From positions 1,524,126 to 1,588,125 of the forward strand of contig NZ_JACIJO010000002.1 in the NCBI RefSeq assembly GCF_014206875.1: a DNA stretch of 64,000 nucleotides, written 5' to 3'. The notes under the pieces were generated by a model. It was not told the origin of the DNA. It did not search any database and saw only the letters and a list, made by a program, of their open reading frames with translations. This DNA is from Algoriphagus iocasae. Its GTDB lineage: Bacteria > Bacteroidota > Bacteroidia > Cytophagales > Cyclobacteriaceae. Positions 27,301 through 35,182 of the stretch are shown here, piece by piece (the stretch's first letter is position 1; each line of letters opens with the position of its first letter). A program made the position numbers and the translations under genes.

Positions 27301-28684
27301 CTTTCACGCAAAGCAAAACATCATGCGCTTTGGCATCAGTCTTTTCATTGTAGTATGAGTTATTTGCAGCAAAGTATTTTACATCATACTTGCGTGCAAA
27401 TTCTAAAAGTACCTCATTGACTTTTTCTTCTTCTGGTACTCCATGGCGATTTAATTCGACATAAAAATCATCCCCAAACTGTTCTTTCCACCATACAAAT
27501 GCTTCTTCAGCCTGGGTTTCTCCGACATTCAAAATCAAAAATGGAATTTCACCCCAAAGGCCACCAGTGGTTGCAATCAGGTTTTCTTTGTACTTCACCA
27601 ATACTTCTCTGTCAATTCGAGGGACATAGTAAAATCCTTCGATATTGGCGTAAGAAGCTAATTTGGCAAGGTTATGATACCCTGCTTTATTTTTTGCAAG
27701 AAGAACGGTCTGGTACCCGTCATCTTTGTTTGCTTTGTTTTTTCTGTCCCGGCAAAGATTGAATTCACAACCTAAAATAGGTTTGAGTTCTTTGCCCATC
27801 GCTTCTTTCACAAAATGAAATGCACCCATCATATTGCCATGATCGGTCATCGCAATTGCGTTCATCCCTAGAGATTTTGCGCGGGCTACTAAGGCTGGAA
27901 TCTCGGAAGTCGCCTGAAGGACTGAGTACTGACTATGGACATGAAGATGTGTAAAAGGAATATCTGTCAAGTCAGAAATATCTGCTCTTCCAGCTTGTTT
28001 CAGAATGTCTTTGGCAGCAGCCTTTTGATCATCTTTCGCTTGCGCAAAGTTTGCTTCAGCAAGCTTTGGAGCCTCATAAACAACTTGATCAATTGTGAGT
28101 CCTGCTTCTGGAGCTTGGACACCATGTGTGATCAGGCCAAAGAAACATCGAGCCGTCGCGTCCACATCGTAAGCCGCATCGTGAGCGTCACCAAAACCCT
28201 TTCCAAAAAGTTTCTGGTGAAGTTCTGTCAACGTTGGCCATTTGTATTTTCCTCCTCTTCCTCCTGGTATCGCACAGAAATCTGTGGATATATCTTTTGT
28301 ATCCAGTTGAGTAGCGGTGAGAGGCATCGGTGCTTCTGCTCGCAAAAATTCCGAACCTACCACATTGATATCGAACTCTACATTGTGTCCGACGAGGTAT
28401 TGCGCCTGTCTGACATCTCCTTCGAAAATTCCTAAAATCTGTTTTAGATCATGACCTTCTTTTTCAGCTCTTTTAGTAGAGATGCCATGGACTTTTTCAG
28501 CATTGTAAGGAATAGTGAAGCCATCAGGCTTGATGATATAATTATGATTTGAAATCAGTTTTCCCGTCGCATCATGCAGCTGCCAGGCGAGTTGGACCAG
28601 CCTAGGCCAGTTGTCAACATCTGACATGGGAGCATTGTAATCGCGAGGGAGACCTGTTGTTTCGGTATCAAAAATTAAATACAT
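24398..28684 (-). CDS. dnaE: DNA polymerase III alpha subunit fused to a DnaQ-type exonuclease
   Basis: Replicative polymerase of 1428 aa, about 260 longer than E. coli DnaE. The extra N-terminal domain (residues 1-185) is a DEDDh exonuclease: D6 and E8 (FDTETTG), D105 (GHNVEFD), H168 and D173 (HDAAYD). A linker leads to a PHP domain from about residue 244 (HLHVHSQYSV, MTDHGNM, GCEFNL). The polymerase palm has catalytic D655 and D657 in PDIDIDFD, then fingers (GIHACGVIITP), helix-hairpin-helix and a C-terminal OB fold. Proofreading is therefore probably carried in cis. The PHP domain keeps some metal ligands but has NNSYY where active versions have NDxHY. Confidence 0.95.
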   Translation of the reverse strand: MYLIFDTETTGLPRDYNAPMSDVDNWPRLVQLAWQLHDATGKLISNHNYIIKPDGFTIPYNAEKVHGISTKRAEKEGHDLKQILGIFEGDVRQAQYLVGHNVEFDINVVGSEFLRAEAPMPLTATQLDTKDISTDFCAIPGGRGGKYKWPTLTELHQKLFGKGFGDAHDAAYDVDATARCFFGLITHGVQAPEAGLTIDQVVYEAPKLAEANFAQAKDDQKAAAKDILKQAGRADISDLTDIPFTHLHVHSQYSVLQATSEIPALVARAKSLGMNAIAMTDHGNMMGAFHFVKEAMGKELKPILGCEFNLCRDRKNKANKDDGYQTVLLAKNKAGYHNLAKLASYANIEGFYYVPRIDREVLVKYKENLIATTGGLWGEIPFLILNVGETQAEEAFVWWKEQFGDDFYVELNRHGVPEEEKVNEVLLEFARKYDVKYFAANNSYYNEKTDAKAHDVLLCVKDGELVEKPKKYIGKRGREFRYGFPNDEFYIKSPDEMKKLFADLPEAIECTQEIVDKIEAYKLAREVLLPKFDIPDQFKHPEDDVDGGKRGENAFLRHLTYEGAKKRYKEITPEIQERLDFELATIEKTGYPGYFLIVQDFTGEARKMGVSVGPGRGSAAGSAVAYCIGITNVDPIEYDLLFERFLNPDRVSLPDIDIDFDDEGRQSVIDYVIKKYGSNQVAQIITYGTMAAKSAIRDTARVLNLPLAEAGRLANLVPDIKLKALFGMAGNRAALSDKLKGQGEMIAKADELIRISKGQDESAKTINQATMLEGSVRNLGIHACGVIITPDDITNFVPVALAKDSDMVCTQFDNSVVESAGLLKMDFLGLKTLTLIKTAIKIIKERHGIELDADTFPIDDEKTYELFQRGETVGIFQYESAGMQKYMRELKPTVFADLIAMNALYRPGPLAYIPSFIKRKHGIEPIEYDLDDMKEYLEETYGITVYQEQVMLLSQKLAGFTKGEADVLRKAMGKKQKDVLDKMKPKFIEQASAKGHDAKKLSKIWTDWEAFASYAFNKSHSTCYAWIAYQTAYLKAHYPAEYLASVLSNNMNDITQVTFFMEECKRAGIPVLGPDVNESKNGFTVNAAGEIRFGMAAIKGAGSAAVDEIIKEREANGPFKNIFDFAKRVSSKALNKKTMEALAMAGGFDCFKEHHRRQYLEAPDGDLTLIEKATKYAQKVQQEEDSAQVSLFGGGGGSMDIPLPSVAPMEPFSQLQQLNIEKEVVGLYISGHPLDQYRLEIESFTNANLPELNDLESLKNKKELKIAGSVTSFAHRTTKNGKPFGTLTLEDYHGGFTFFLFGEDYVKFKEYFMTGWFLYLSGQIVGKRWAENELEFKITNIMLLSEVRGKMVKGLRVNIDLDDLTLDLMEKLEAITEKYKGDAKLYFDIVDRKENIALELFSKKFSIDPSAEMIKELKEIPEVVYKVI

Positions 28685-28865
28685 ACAGCTTGGGGAATTG
28701 AGACTTCAAATTAGGGCTAATCTCCGAAAGGAGGCAAGTGAAGTGGAGCTAATTGTCGGGAAAATGAAAAAAATATTCACTCAGATTCTCAAAGTGAAGA
28801 GAAAATTATTTTTTCTAAAAATCTCTTGAAATATATATAAAATGGTACGTCTTAACTTTTGAAAT

Positions 28866-28909
28866 AAAATCTCTAAAATCAGAAATCTAAGATCAAAATT
28901 CTGACATCA
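28866..28909. repeat. Low-complexity intergenic words downstream of rsmG
   Basis: Degenerate words of the form aaaatctctaaaatcag / aaatctaagatcaaaattctg fill the 3' flank of rsmG. They resemble other dispersed intergenic words in this window. No terminator or ORF is evident here. Confidence 0.4.
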
Positions 28910-28912
28910 AAT

Positions 28913-29557
28913 TTATCGTTTGTCCTCCCAAGGCATATAAACGACCTTTTTGGTCTCAAAAAAATCTTCTTTGAAATAATCCTCCAAATGGTAAACCACA
29001 TAAGATTTTCCTAATTCCTCCATTTCTTCATCCACATCTCCGCCTTTCAAATATAGGATCCCATTAGGATACTCATTGATGTCTTCTTTTCGGATTTTGT
29101 TTTTTACCCAAGGATAAAAATTAATCATTCTGGTAACAGCTCTGCTGACCACGAAATCATATTTGCGAACCAATTCTTCTGCTCTGGCTTGCTGTGCTTC
29201 GACATTAGTCAGTTTCAATTGCTTCACGACATCTTTCACAACCGTGATTTTTTTTCCAATGGAATCAACCAGATGAAAGTGGGTTTCTGGAAAAAGGATT
29301 GCCAAAGGAATTCCCGGGAAACCTCCACCAGTTCCAATGTCAAGGACTTTAGTGCCAGGCTCGAAAGGCATTACTTTAGAAACGCCTAAGGAATGTAACA
29401 CGTGATGGATGTAAAACTGATCCATGTCTTTGCGACTGATCACATTTATTTTTGAATTCCAATCAGCATATAATTCTGCCAGTTTAGAAAATTGTTCTTT
29501 TTGCTTTTCACTGAGGTCAGGAAAGTATTCCTGGATGATTTCTACTCCTGGGTTCAT
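28913..29557 (-). CDS. rsmG: 16S rRNA (guanine-527 N7)-methyltransferase
   Basis: SAM-dependent methyltransferase acting on G527 of 16S rRNA. The SAM-binding loop is KVLDIGTGGGFPGIPLAI, and ISRKDMDQFYIHHVLHSL is the usual N-terminal block. The 214-aa length is normal. Its ATG shares one base with the TAA of the upstream sigma-factor gene (TAATG), so translation is coupled. It is the last gene of a three-gene unit: glycosyltransferase, sigma factor, rsmG. Confidence 0.95.
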   Translation of the reverse strand: MNPGVEIIQEYFPDLSEKQKEQFSKLAELYADWNSKINVISRKDMDQFYIHHVLHSLGVSKVMPFEPGTKVLDIGTGGGFPGIPLAILFPETHFHLVDSIGKKITVVKDVVKQLKLTNVEAQQARAEELVRKYDFVVSRAVTRMINFYPWVKNKIRKEDINEYPNGILYLKGGDVDEEMEELGKSYVVYHLEDYFKEDFFETKKVVYMPWEDKR

Positions 29558-30168
29558 TAGATGTGTTTTTCTTTGCCAGAGGCGATTTCATACAGCAATT
29601 CCCTAGATCGGTGAAGCTGAGCTTTCACAGTTCCTAAAGGTTTTTCAAGCTCTTGGGCGATTTCTTCGTAGGAAAGTTCATCGAAATACCTCAACTGCAC
29701 GAGTTTTCTATATTTCGCAGGTAGTTTATCCACAAAAATGCGTACCATTTCTATACGCTGGGTTTTTATAAACTCATCCTGAGGATTGTTATCATCGTCC
29801 TCAACATCAATATTCACAGAGTTTCCTCCATCATCCGTCATCGTATTGTTCAAACTCATTGTTTTGAGCTTTTTCTTACGGATAAAATCAATGGTGTTAT
29901 TGGTGGCGATTCGGAATAGCCAAGTACTGAAAGTATAATCCTTCTTGAATCGCTCTAAATTCTTAAATGCTTTTGCAAAAGCCTCCATCGTCAGATCCTC
30001 TGCATCATCGGCATCGCGAATCATTTTCAGAATCATGAAATAAACGGCTTTTTTATACCGCTTCATCAAACTGGCATAGGCTTGTTGGTCTTTGTCCTGA
30101 ACGGCTTTGTCGATCAGAGCAAAATCCTCTAGTGCTTTATTTGAAAAACCTCTTTCGTTTATTTCCAT
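29557..30168 (-). CDS. ECF-type RNA polymerase sigma factor
   Basis: Sigma-70 family member with region 2 (AYASLMKRYKKAVYFMILKMI, DAEDLTMEAFAKAF, FSTWLFRIATNNTIDFIRKK) and region 4 (LPAKYRKLVQLRYFDELSYEEIAQ with a helix-turn-helix ending in GTVKAQLHRSRELL). From ATG 30168 (MEINERGF) it is 203 aa; the longer start at 30210 adds residues read through the upstream gene. A roughly 30-residue acidic linker (DVEDDDNNPQDE) separates the two regions. No anti-sigma gene is adjacent. It overlaps the glycosyltransferase by 10 bp and rsmG by 1 bp. Confidence 0.92.
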   Translation of the reverse strand: MEINERGFSNKALEDFALIDKAVQDKDQQAYASLMKRYKKAVYFMILKMIRDADDAEDLTMEAFAKAFKNLERFKKDYTFSTWLFRIATNNTIDFIRKKKLKTMSLNNTMTDDGGNSVNIDVEDDDNNPQDEFIKTQRIEMVRIFVDKLPAKYRKLVQLRYFDELSYEEIAQELEKPLGTVKAQLHRSRELLYEIASGKEKHI

Positions 30169-31295
30169 TGGATATCTTTTGCCTGGTGGGAGATAGTTCC
30201 CAAAACCCAAAAATAACCTAAATACAAGAAATCCAGCATCCAGACATTTTTTGCGGCTTTAGTACCTTGGATCTTTTTACTTGCTGACGCAAAAACGCTG
30301 ACAACTATTACAGACCTTAGAAGAATAATACCGAAAACAATTAAAAATTGTTCCCAACTCTGGTCAATTCCGAAATAAATTAGCAATCCGAGACCTCCTA
30401 ACCAGAATAATGCATGAGAAAGAGAGAAGAATCCAATTTTTTGTTTGTCTTCTCCGCGATAATACTTTCCTGCATGTAAGTGTCTTTTCTTCTGAACCAA
30501 ATATTCTTTGAAAGTAGTCTTTGGCTTAGAAGTCGTATTGGCATCCGGGTCTAAAACTACAGCCGTATTTTTACCGGTTGCATATTGATTGACAAATAAG
30601 TCATCGTCACCTCCTTCGATATGCCATAAACCTTTGAAAGCTTTCACTTCCATAAAGAAGCTTTTGCGATAGCAAAGATTTCTGCCTATTCCCATAAAAG
30701 GAGCTTTCCAAAGGCTAAAAGAAATGTAATACAATGCCGTAAGAAGTGTCTCGAATTGGATCCAGCTATTTAAAAAACCTGAAGATTTTTCATAGCCAGA
30801 ATATCCTAAAGAGAATGTCTTGTCATTTTGGCGAACTGGGGCAGTCATTTTACGGATCCACTGATCAGAATTTGGAATGCAATCAGCATCCGTCAGTAAA
30901 ACGACATCATTTTTGCAAACTTTAATTCCCAATGTCATTGCAAACTTTTTGGCAGTGACATGATTTGGCGTATACTTGATCGTCACAGATCGAAGTCTTG
31001 GATAGATTGCCATCATTTCTTCGAGAAGTCGCTTGGTCCTATCCGTGGATCTATCGTTGACGATCATAACATCGTATTTGGGATAATCCTGCTCGAAAAG
31101 TTTAGGGATCAGGGTTTTAAGATTTTGGAACTCGTTATGAGCCGCAATCAGAACTGTCACTCCCTCTTCTTTTTGGGGATCAGAATGAGCCTTGGTAGGC
31201 TTTGAAAATGAAGTACGGCCAAATATCAAAAGCAGGTAAACTACCTGAATCAATATTCCGACACCGAAGATAAACCAAAGTAAAAATAGGCCCAT
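30159..31295 (-). CDS. Membrane glycosyltransferase, family 2
   Basis: GT2 enzyme with one N-terminal helix (about residues 3-25), a cytoplasmic GT-A domain and two or three C-terminal helices (about 290-365). The nucleotide-sugar motifs VLIAAHNE, VNDRSTDRT and TDADCIPN (DxD-like) are visible, plus a later IEGGDDDLF and a basic KKRHLHAGKYY, equivalent to the Q/RxxRW acceptor region. Substrate unknown; lipid or exopolysaccharide glycosylation is plausible. It is the first gene of the overlapping unit with the sigma factor and rsmG. Confidence 0.9.
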   Translation of the reverse strand: MGLFLLWFIFGVGILIQVVYLLLIFGRTSFSKPTKAHSDPQKEEGVTVLIAAHNEFQNLKTLIPKLFEQDYPKYDVMIVNDRSTDRTKRLLEEMMAIYPRLRSVTIKYTPNHVTAKKFAMTLGIKVCKNDVVLLTDADCIPNSDQWIRKMTAPVRQNDKTFSLGYSGYEKSSGFLNSWIQFETLLTALYYISFSLWKAPFMGIGRNLCYRKSFFMEVKAFKGLWHIEGGDDDLFVNQYATGKNTAVVLDPDANTTSKPKTTFKEYLVQKKRHLHAGKYYRGEDKQKIGFFSLSHALFWLGGLGLLIYFGIDQSWEQFLIVFGIILLRSVIVVSVFASASKKIQGTKAAKNVWMLDFLYLGYFWVLGTISHQAKDIQWK

Positions 31296-31312
31296 AGGTC
31301 AATTTTGCTGGG

Positions 31313-31320
31313 CAAATATA
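31313..31320 (-). promoter_or_regulatory. Consensus -7 promoter box of the glycosyltransferase unit
   Basis: The minus strand reads TATATTTG, matching TAnnTTTG, 17 bases upstream of the glycosyltransferase ATG. This implies a leader of only about 10 nt. Confidence 0.5.
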
Positions 31321-31356
31321 AAATCAAATTCAGCAAGTCATTTAAGAATAACAGTA

Positions 31357-31364
31357 TATTTTTG
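31357..31364 (+). promoter_or_regulatory. Consensus -7 promoter box of tgt
   Basis: TATTTTTG matches TAnnTTTG, 53 bases upstream of the tgt ATG. Together with the box at 31313 on the other strand it makes a compact divergent promoter region. Confidence 0.5.
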
Positions 31365-31417
31365 TAGCCAAGATCATACAATTTGCGGATTGTCCCTACA
31401 AGTCTGCGTTTTAACCT

Positions 31418-32548
31418 ATGAAGTTTACCCTTTCGCATCAAGATAATAAAAGTAAAGCCCGTGCCGGAGTCGTGAAAACCGATCATGGCGAAATCCAAAC
31501 ACCGATTTTTATGCCTGTCGGTACAGCTGGATCTGTCAAAGCAGTCCATCAGCGTGAGTTGCTCTACGACGTGAAAGCGGAAATCATCCTTGGCAACACC
31601 TATCACCTATACCTTCGTCCAGGATTGGATATTCTGGAAAAGGCAGGAGGTCTCCATAAATTCAATGGTTGGTCTAAGCCGATCCTGACTGATAGTGGAG
31701 GATATCAAGTGTTTTCTTTGGCGGGCACTAGAAAAATCAAGGAAGATGGCGTGATGTTTAAATCTCATATTGATGGTTCGAAACATCATTTCACTCCAGA
31801 AAATGTGATGGATATCCAGCGGACCATTGGTGCTGATATTATTATGGCCTTTGATGAGTGTACTCCATATCCTTGTGAATATGGCTATGCCAGAAATTCC
31901 ATGGAAATGACTCACCGTTGGTTGAAAAGATGCATAGATCGTTTTGACTCTACAGAAAGTAAGTATGGATACAGTCAAACGCTATTTCCGATTGTCCAAG
32001 GCTCGGTTTATAAAGACCTGAGGAAGCAAAGTGCAGAGTTTATTGCGTCCACAAATCAAGAAGGAAATGCGATCGGAGGTCTTTCTGTAGGGGAACCTGC
32101 GGAAATGATGTATGAAATGACTGAACTGGTGACCGATATTCTGCCCACAGATAAGCCTAGATATCTGATGGGGGTAGGGACGCCGGCCAATATTTTGGAA
32201 TGTATTGCTTTGGGCGTGGACATGTTTGATTGTGTCATGCCAACAAGAAATGCGAGAAATGGGATGCTTTTCACGTCGGAGGGTATTATAAATATCCGAA
32301 ACGAAAAATGGAAAGATGATTTTTCGGCTATTGACCCAGCTATTGGAGGTCATGTCAGCACTTTCTACTCAAAGGCTTATTTGAGGCATTTGGTGATCAG
32401 TAAGGAGATTTTGGCAGCTCAAATCGCGAGTATTCATAACCTAAGTTTTTATCTTTGGCTGGTTAAGGAGGCAAGAGAACATATCCTTGCAGGAGATTTT
32501 GCCGTTTGGAAAGATCAAATGGTGAAAAAAGTAAGTACCAGACTCTAA
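31418..32548 (+). CDS. tgt: tRNA-guanine transglycosylase lacking the usual zinc cysteines
   Basis: Exchanges guanine-34 for preQ1 in tRNAs with GUN anticodons, a step towards queuosine. The substrate pocket (LTDSGGYQVFSL) and the block MFDCVMPTRNARNG are intact. The 376-aa length is normal. In most bacterial Tgt proteins a CxCxxC motif plus His binds structural zinc about 35 residues after the RNARNG block; here that place reads AIGGHVSTFYSKAYLRHL with no cysteine, while HNL remains. It is followed after 3 bp by an LptF/LptG-type gene. Confidence 0.95.
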   Translation: MKFTLSHQDNKSKARAGVVKTDHGEIQTPIFMPVGTAGSVKAVHQRELLYDVKAEIILGNTYHLYLRPGLDILEKAGGLHKFNGWSKPILTDSGGYQVFSLAGTRKIKEDGVMFKSHIDGSKHHFTPENVMDIQRTIGADIIMAFDECTPYPCEYGYARNSMEMTHRWLKRCIDRFDSTESKYGYSQTLFPIVQGSVYKDLRKQSAEFIASTNQEGNAIGGLSVGEPAEMMYEMTELVTDILPTDKPRYLMGVGTPANILECIALGVDMFDCVMPTRNARNGMLFTSEGIINIRNEKWKDDFSAIDPAIGGHVSTFYSKAYLRHLVISKEILAAQIASIHNLSFYLWLVKEAREHILAGDFAVWKDQMVKKVSTRL

Positions 32549-32551
32549 TTC

Positions 32552-33625
32552 ATGAAACTTCTCGACAAGCTGATCATTAAGGATTTTTTAAAGACCTACG
32601 TTTTTGTGGTCTTGATGCTGATCCTGATTGTTTTGGTATTGGATTTTACTGAAAAAAACGATGCTTATATCAGGAATGATGTTCCTTCCAGAGAAGTTTT
32701 GAAGTACATGGGGAATTATGGATTGTATCTGAATAATCTATTGACCCCGATTACCGTCTTTATTTCTGTCATTTTCATTACTTCCAAAATGGCTGGTAGA
32801 ACAGAAATCATTGCGATATTAAGTAGTGGAGTTAGCTTTCCGCGCTTATTGCGTCCTTTTATTTTCGCGGCCATGATGATTGGAGGGATCAGCTTTTTAT
32901 TGAATGGATGGGTTCTTCCTGTGGCTACGAAAGGGGTTACTGAATTTAAATTGACCTACCTAGAGAAAACCAGAACAACGACGGATCCTAATATTCATAT
33001 TAAAGTGGGGGCAGATTCCTACGCTTATCTGAGTAGGTTTTTCAAATCAGGTAATACTGGATATGCATTTACTTTGGAGACAATCCGTGATGGGGAGTTG
33101 ATCAATAAAATTTCTGCTGATAGGATTGTTTGGGATACCGCCAAACATGAGTGGACGATGATTAACTGGCGACTTCGTGAGTTGAAGGATAAAAAAGAAG
33201 AATATACGGTAGGGGAGAAATTGGATACAGCTTTGACAATTACTCCCGCCGATTTTGATCTTCCTCCCAATCATCATGAGACTTTAAAACTTCCTGAGCT
33301 AAGTAGACAAATTCGGGTTTTGGAAGAGAGAGGTGCAGACAATGTCGCATTTTATAAGATTGAGCGATATGTAAGATTTATGTCGCCTTTTGCCGCTATC
33401 ATTTTGACTTTTATTGGAGTCATTATGTCTGCTCGAAAAACTCGGGGAGGTTCAGGTTTTCAAATTGCGATGGGATTTTTATTGGCCTTTATTTATATAT
33501 TATTGTTTATCCTTTCTAGGACTTTTGCCGAAAATGGGGCTACGTATCCGATTTTGGCAGTTTGGCTTCCGAATATCGTATTTGCCTTAACCGGTTTAGT
33601 TTTATATAAAACTGTTCCCCGATAA
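32552..33625 (+). CDS. LptF/LptG family permease (YjgP/YjgQ)
   Basis: Inner-membrane component of the LPS export ABC system LptB2FG. N-terminal helices (about residues 10-30, 55-75, 95-120) are followed by a periplasmic beta-rich domain (about 130-270) and C-terminal helices (about 280-355). The opening block KLLDKLIIKDFLKTY and ending are typical of YjgP/YjgQ proteins. Whether it is LptF or LptG cannot be decided here. It is co-transcribed with tgt and directly abuts the next gene. Confidence 0.9.
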   Translation: MKLLDKLIIKDFLKTYVFVVLMLILIVLVLDFTEKNDAYIRNDVPSREVLKYMGNYGLYLNNLLTPITVFISVIFITSKMAGRTEIIAILSSGVSFPRLLRPFIFAAMMIGGISFLLNGWVLPVATKGVTEFKLTYLEKTRTTTDPNIHIKVGADSYAYLSRFFKSGNTGYAFTLETIRDGELINKISADRIVWDTAKHEWTMINWRLRELKDKKEEYTVGEKLDTALTITPADFDLPPNHHETLKLPELSRQIRVLEERGADNVAFYKIERYVRFMSPFAAIILTFIGVIMSARKTRGGSGFQIAMGFLLAFIYILLFILSRTFAENGATYPILAVWLPNIVFALTGLVLYKTVPR

Positions 33626-34537
33626 ATGAGTGCGACCGTCAAAGACTATTTGATGCTTCACTTCATAGTTCTGATATGGGGTTTTACCGCCATTTTGGGA
33701 CTTTTAATCAGTTTGCCTTCAATTGAGTTGGTGTTTTATCGGACCTTGATCGCGTCAGTTGGAGTAGCTTTTTTATTTCTGATCAAAAAGAAAAATATTC
33801 TCCTCCCAACAAAAGATCTTCTAAAAGTCACTTCCACTGGGATTATCATTGCTTTGCATTGGATCCTCTTTTTTTGGTCGGCTCGAGTTTCTACTGCTTC
33901 TGTTTGCTTGGCTGGAATGGCTACTACATCACTTTGGACAGCTTTTGTGGAGCCTATATTTAACCGTACTAAAATCAAATGGTACGAAGTCGCATTAGGG
34001 TTGGTGGTGATTTCTGGTTTGTTGGTGATTTTTTCATTTGAATCCGGCTATTGGTTAGGATTGATAATGGCCTTAGGCTCGGCATTATTGGCTGCGGTTT
34101 TTTCCGTCATCAATGGCAACCTCACTCAAAAACACAGCCCTTACCAGATTACCTTTTATGAAATGGCAGGAGCTTGTTTATTCACTTTACTTTTTATGCC
34201 TATATATTCTGAATTCCTAAGTGATGGCGTAGGGATCCAATGGGCTTGGGAAGGGATGGACTGGTTTTGGCTTTTGATTCTTGGAGGAATATGCACGGTT
34301 TATGCATTTTCTGTATCAGTAGATTTAATGAAGCGTCTTTCAGTTTTTTCTATCAATTTGACTGTAAATCTTGAGCCTGTTTATGGAATCGTTCTTGCTG
34401 TTTTGATTTTTGGGGAAAGTGAAAAAATGACTCCCCAGTTTTATCTTGGAACCGCCATCATTTTGGTGTCTGTGCTTTCTTATCCCGTTTTGAATTATTT
34501 AAATAAAAGGAGAAAGCCTGTAAGGCCGTTAGGATAA
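33626..34537 (+). CDS. EamA/DMT-family transporter
   Basis: A 303-aa membrane protein with about ten helices arranged as two EamA repeats. The first includes FIVLIWGFTAILGLLI and ends near STASVCLAGMATTSLWTAFVEP; the second ends near SINLTVNLEPVYGIVLAVLIFGE. DMT proteins export metabolites such as amino acids or nucleotides; this substrate is unknown. The ATG follows immediately after the stop of the LptF/G gene, so it belongs to the tgt transcript. Confidence 0.9.
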   Translation: MSATVKDYLMLHFIVLIWGFTAILGLLISLPSIELVFYRTLIASVGVAFLFLIKKKNILLPTKDLLKVTSTGIIIALHWILFFWSARVSTASVCLAGMATTSLWTAFVEPIFNRTKIKWYEVALGLVVISGLLVIFSFESGYWLGLIMALGSALLAAVFSVINGNLTQKHSPYQITFYEMAGACLFTLLFMPIYSEFLSDGVGIQWAWEGMDWFWLLILGGICTVYAFSVSVDLMKRLSVFSINLTVNLEPVYGIVLAVLIFGESEKMTPQFYLGTAIILVSVLSYPVLNYLNKRRKPVRPLG

Positions 34538-34540
34538 AAA

Positions 34541-34873
34541 TTAAAGTGTTGTGATATCCTGCAAAGTAGAAAGTGCCAATTTCAATTCTTCACTTGAAAT
34601 CTCGCCTACTTTTTCGATCAACCTTTTTTTGGATATCGATCGAATATGAAAAACTAGTAGTTCAGACTCCAGTTTCAGCCCGTTTTTGGCAGAGGGTTTC
34701 AAAATTGGATTTCCTTGATAGTTTTTGATTTTAGTAGTCAAAGGAGCAGTGATGACCACTTGAAGAAATTTATTCATCAAGTTTCCACTTAAGATGACTA
34801 CCGGTCTTCTTCCAGCTTGTTCCGATCCTACCGATGGATTCAAATCAGACATCCATATCTCACCCTGCTTCAT
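34541..34873 (-). CDS. MazF/PemK-type endoribonuclease toxin
   Basis: A 110-aa toxin of the MazF fold, predicted to cleave mRNA at short sequences. Family signatures are KQGEIWMSDLNPSVGSEQ, GRRPVVILS and APLTTK. It overlaps the upstream antitoxin gene by 14 bp, the standard antitoxin-first arrangement. The stop is only 4 bases from the stop of the convergent EamA gene. Cleavage specificity cannot be read from sequence. Confidence 0.9.
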   Translation of the reverse strand: MKQGEIWMSDLNPSVGSEQAGRRPVVILSGNLMNKFLQVVITAPLTTKIKNYQGNPILKPSAKNGLKLESELLVFHIRSISKKRLIEKVGEISSEELKLALSTLQDITTL

Positions 34874-35102
34874 CTTCGATTTGCTTAAGATATGAGTCCA
34901 TGCCTTCTTCTGCTACCAAAAGTATGTCTTCATCCTGTGCTGCTTGCTTATAGGATTTGATGTATTCCGCTCTTTTCAGATGTTCTAAATAAAGGTCAAG
35001 CGCATTCTCCATCAATTTATTTTTTGGAAGAGAAAGCTTCTTCGCATAATCAGCTAGTCTCTGAAGGAGCTCGTCGGGAAGTGTACTAGTGAATGTCGCC
35101 AT
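34860..35102 (-). CDS. Ribbon-helix-helix antitoxin partner of MazF-type toxin
   Basis: An 80-aa protein. The N-terminal 45 residues (TFTSTLPDELLQRLADYAKK, LPKNKLMENALDLYLEHL) fit a CopG/RHH DNA-binding domain, and the acidic C-terminus (AAQDEDILLVAEEGMDSYL) is the kind of flexible tail that wraps MazF toxins. The gene comes first and overlaps the toxin by 14 bp. An inverted repeat TTGTATTT...AAATACAA around the promoter suggests self-repression. Confidence 0.85.
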   Translation of the reverse strand: MATFTSTLPDELLQRLADYAKKLSLPKNKLMENALDLYLEHLKRAEYIKSYKQAAQDEDILLVAEEGMDSYLKQIEDEAG

Positions 35103-35140
35103 TGTATTTCATATTTATGATTTACAAATATAAAATACAA
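35102..35140 (-). promoter_or_regulatory. Promoter/operator of the toxin-antitoxin operon
   Basis: The minus-strand -7 box TATATTTG occupies 35125-35132. It is flanked by inverted arms TTGTATTT (35102-35109) and AAATACAA (35133-35140), with the left arm touching the antitoxin start codon. This is a plausible site for antitoxin autorepression, inferred by analogy with other RHH antitoxins. Confidence 0.45.
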
Positions 35141-35182
35141 AACCGTTTTAAGAATACAATTAACCTATTTATTCCTAGTGAC

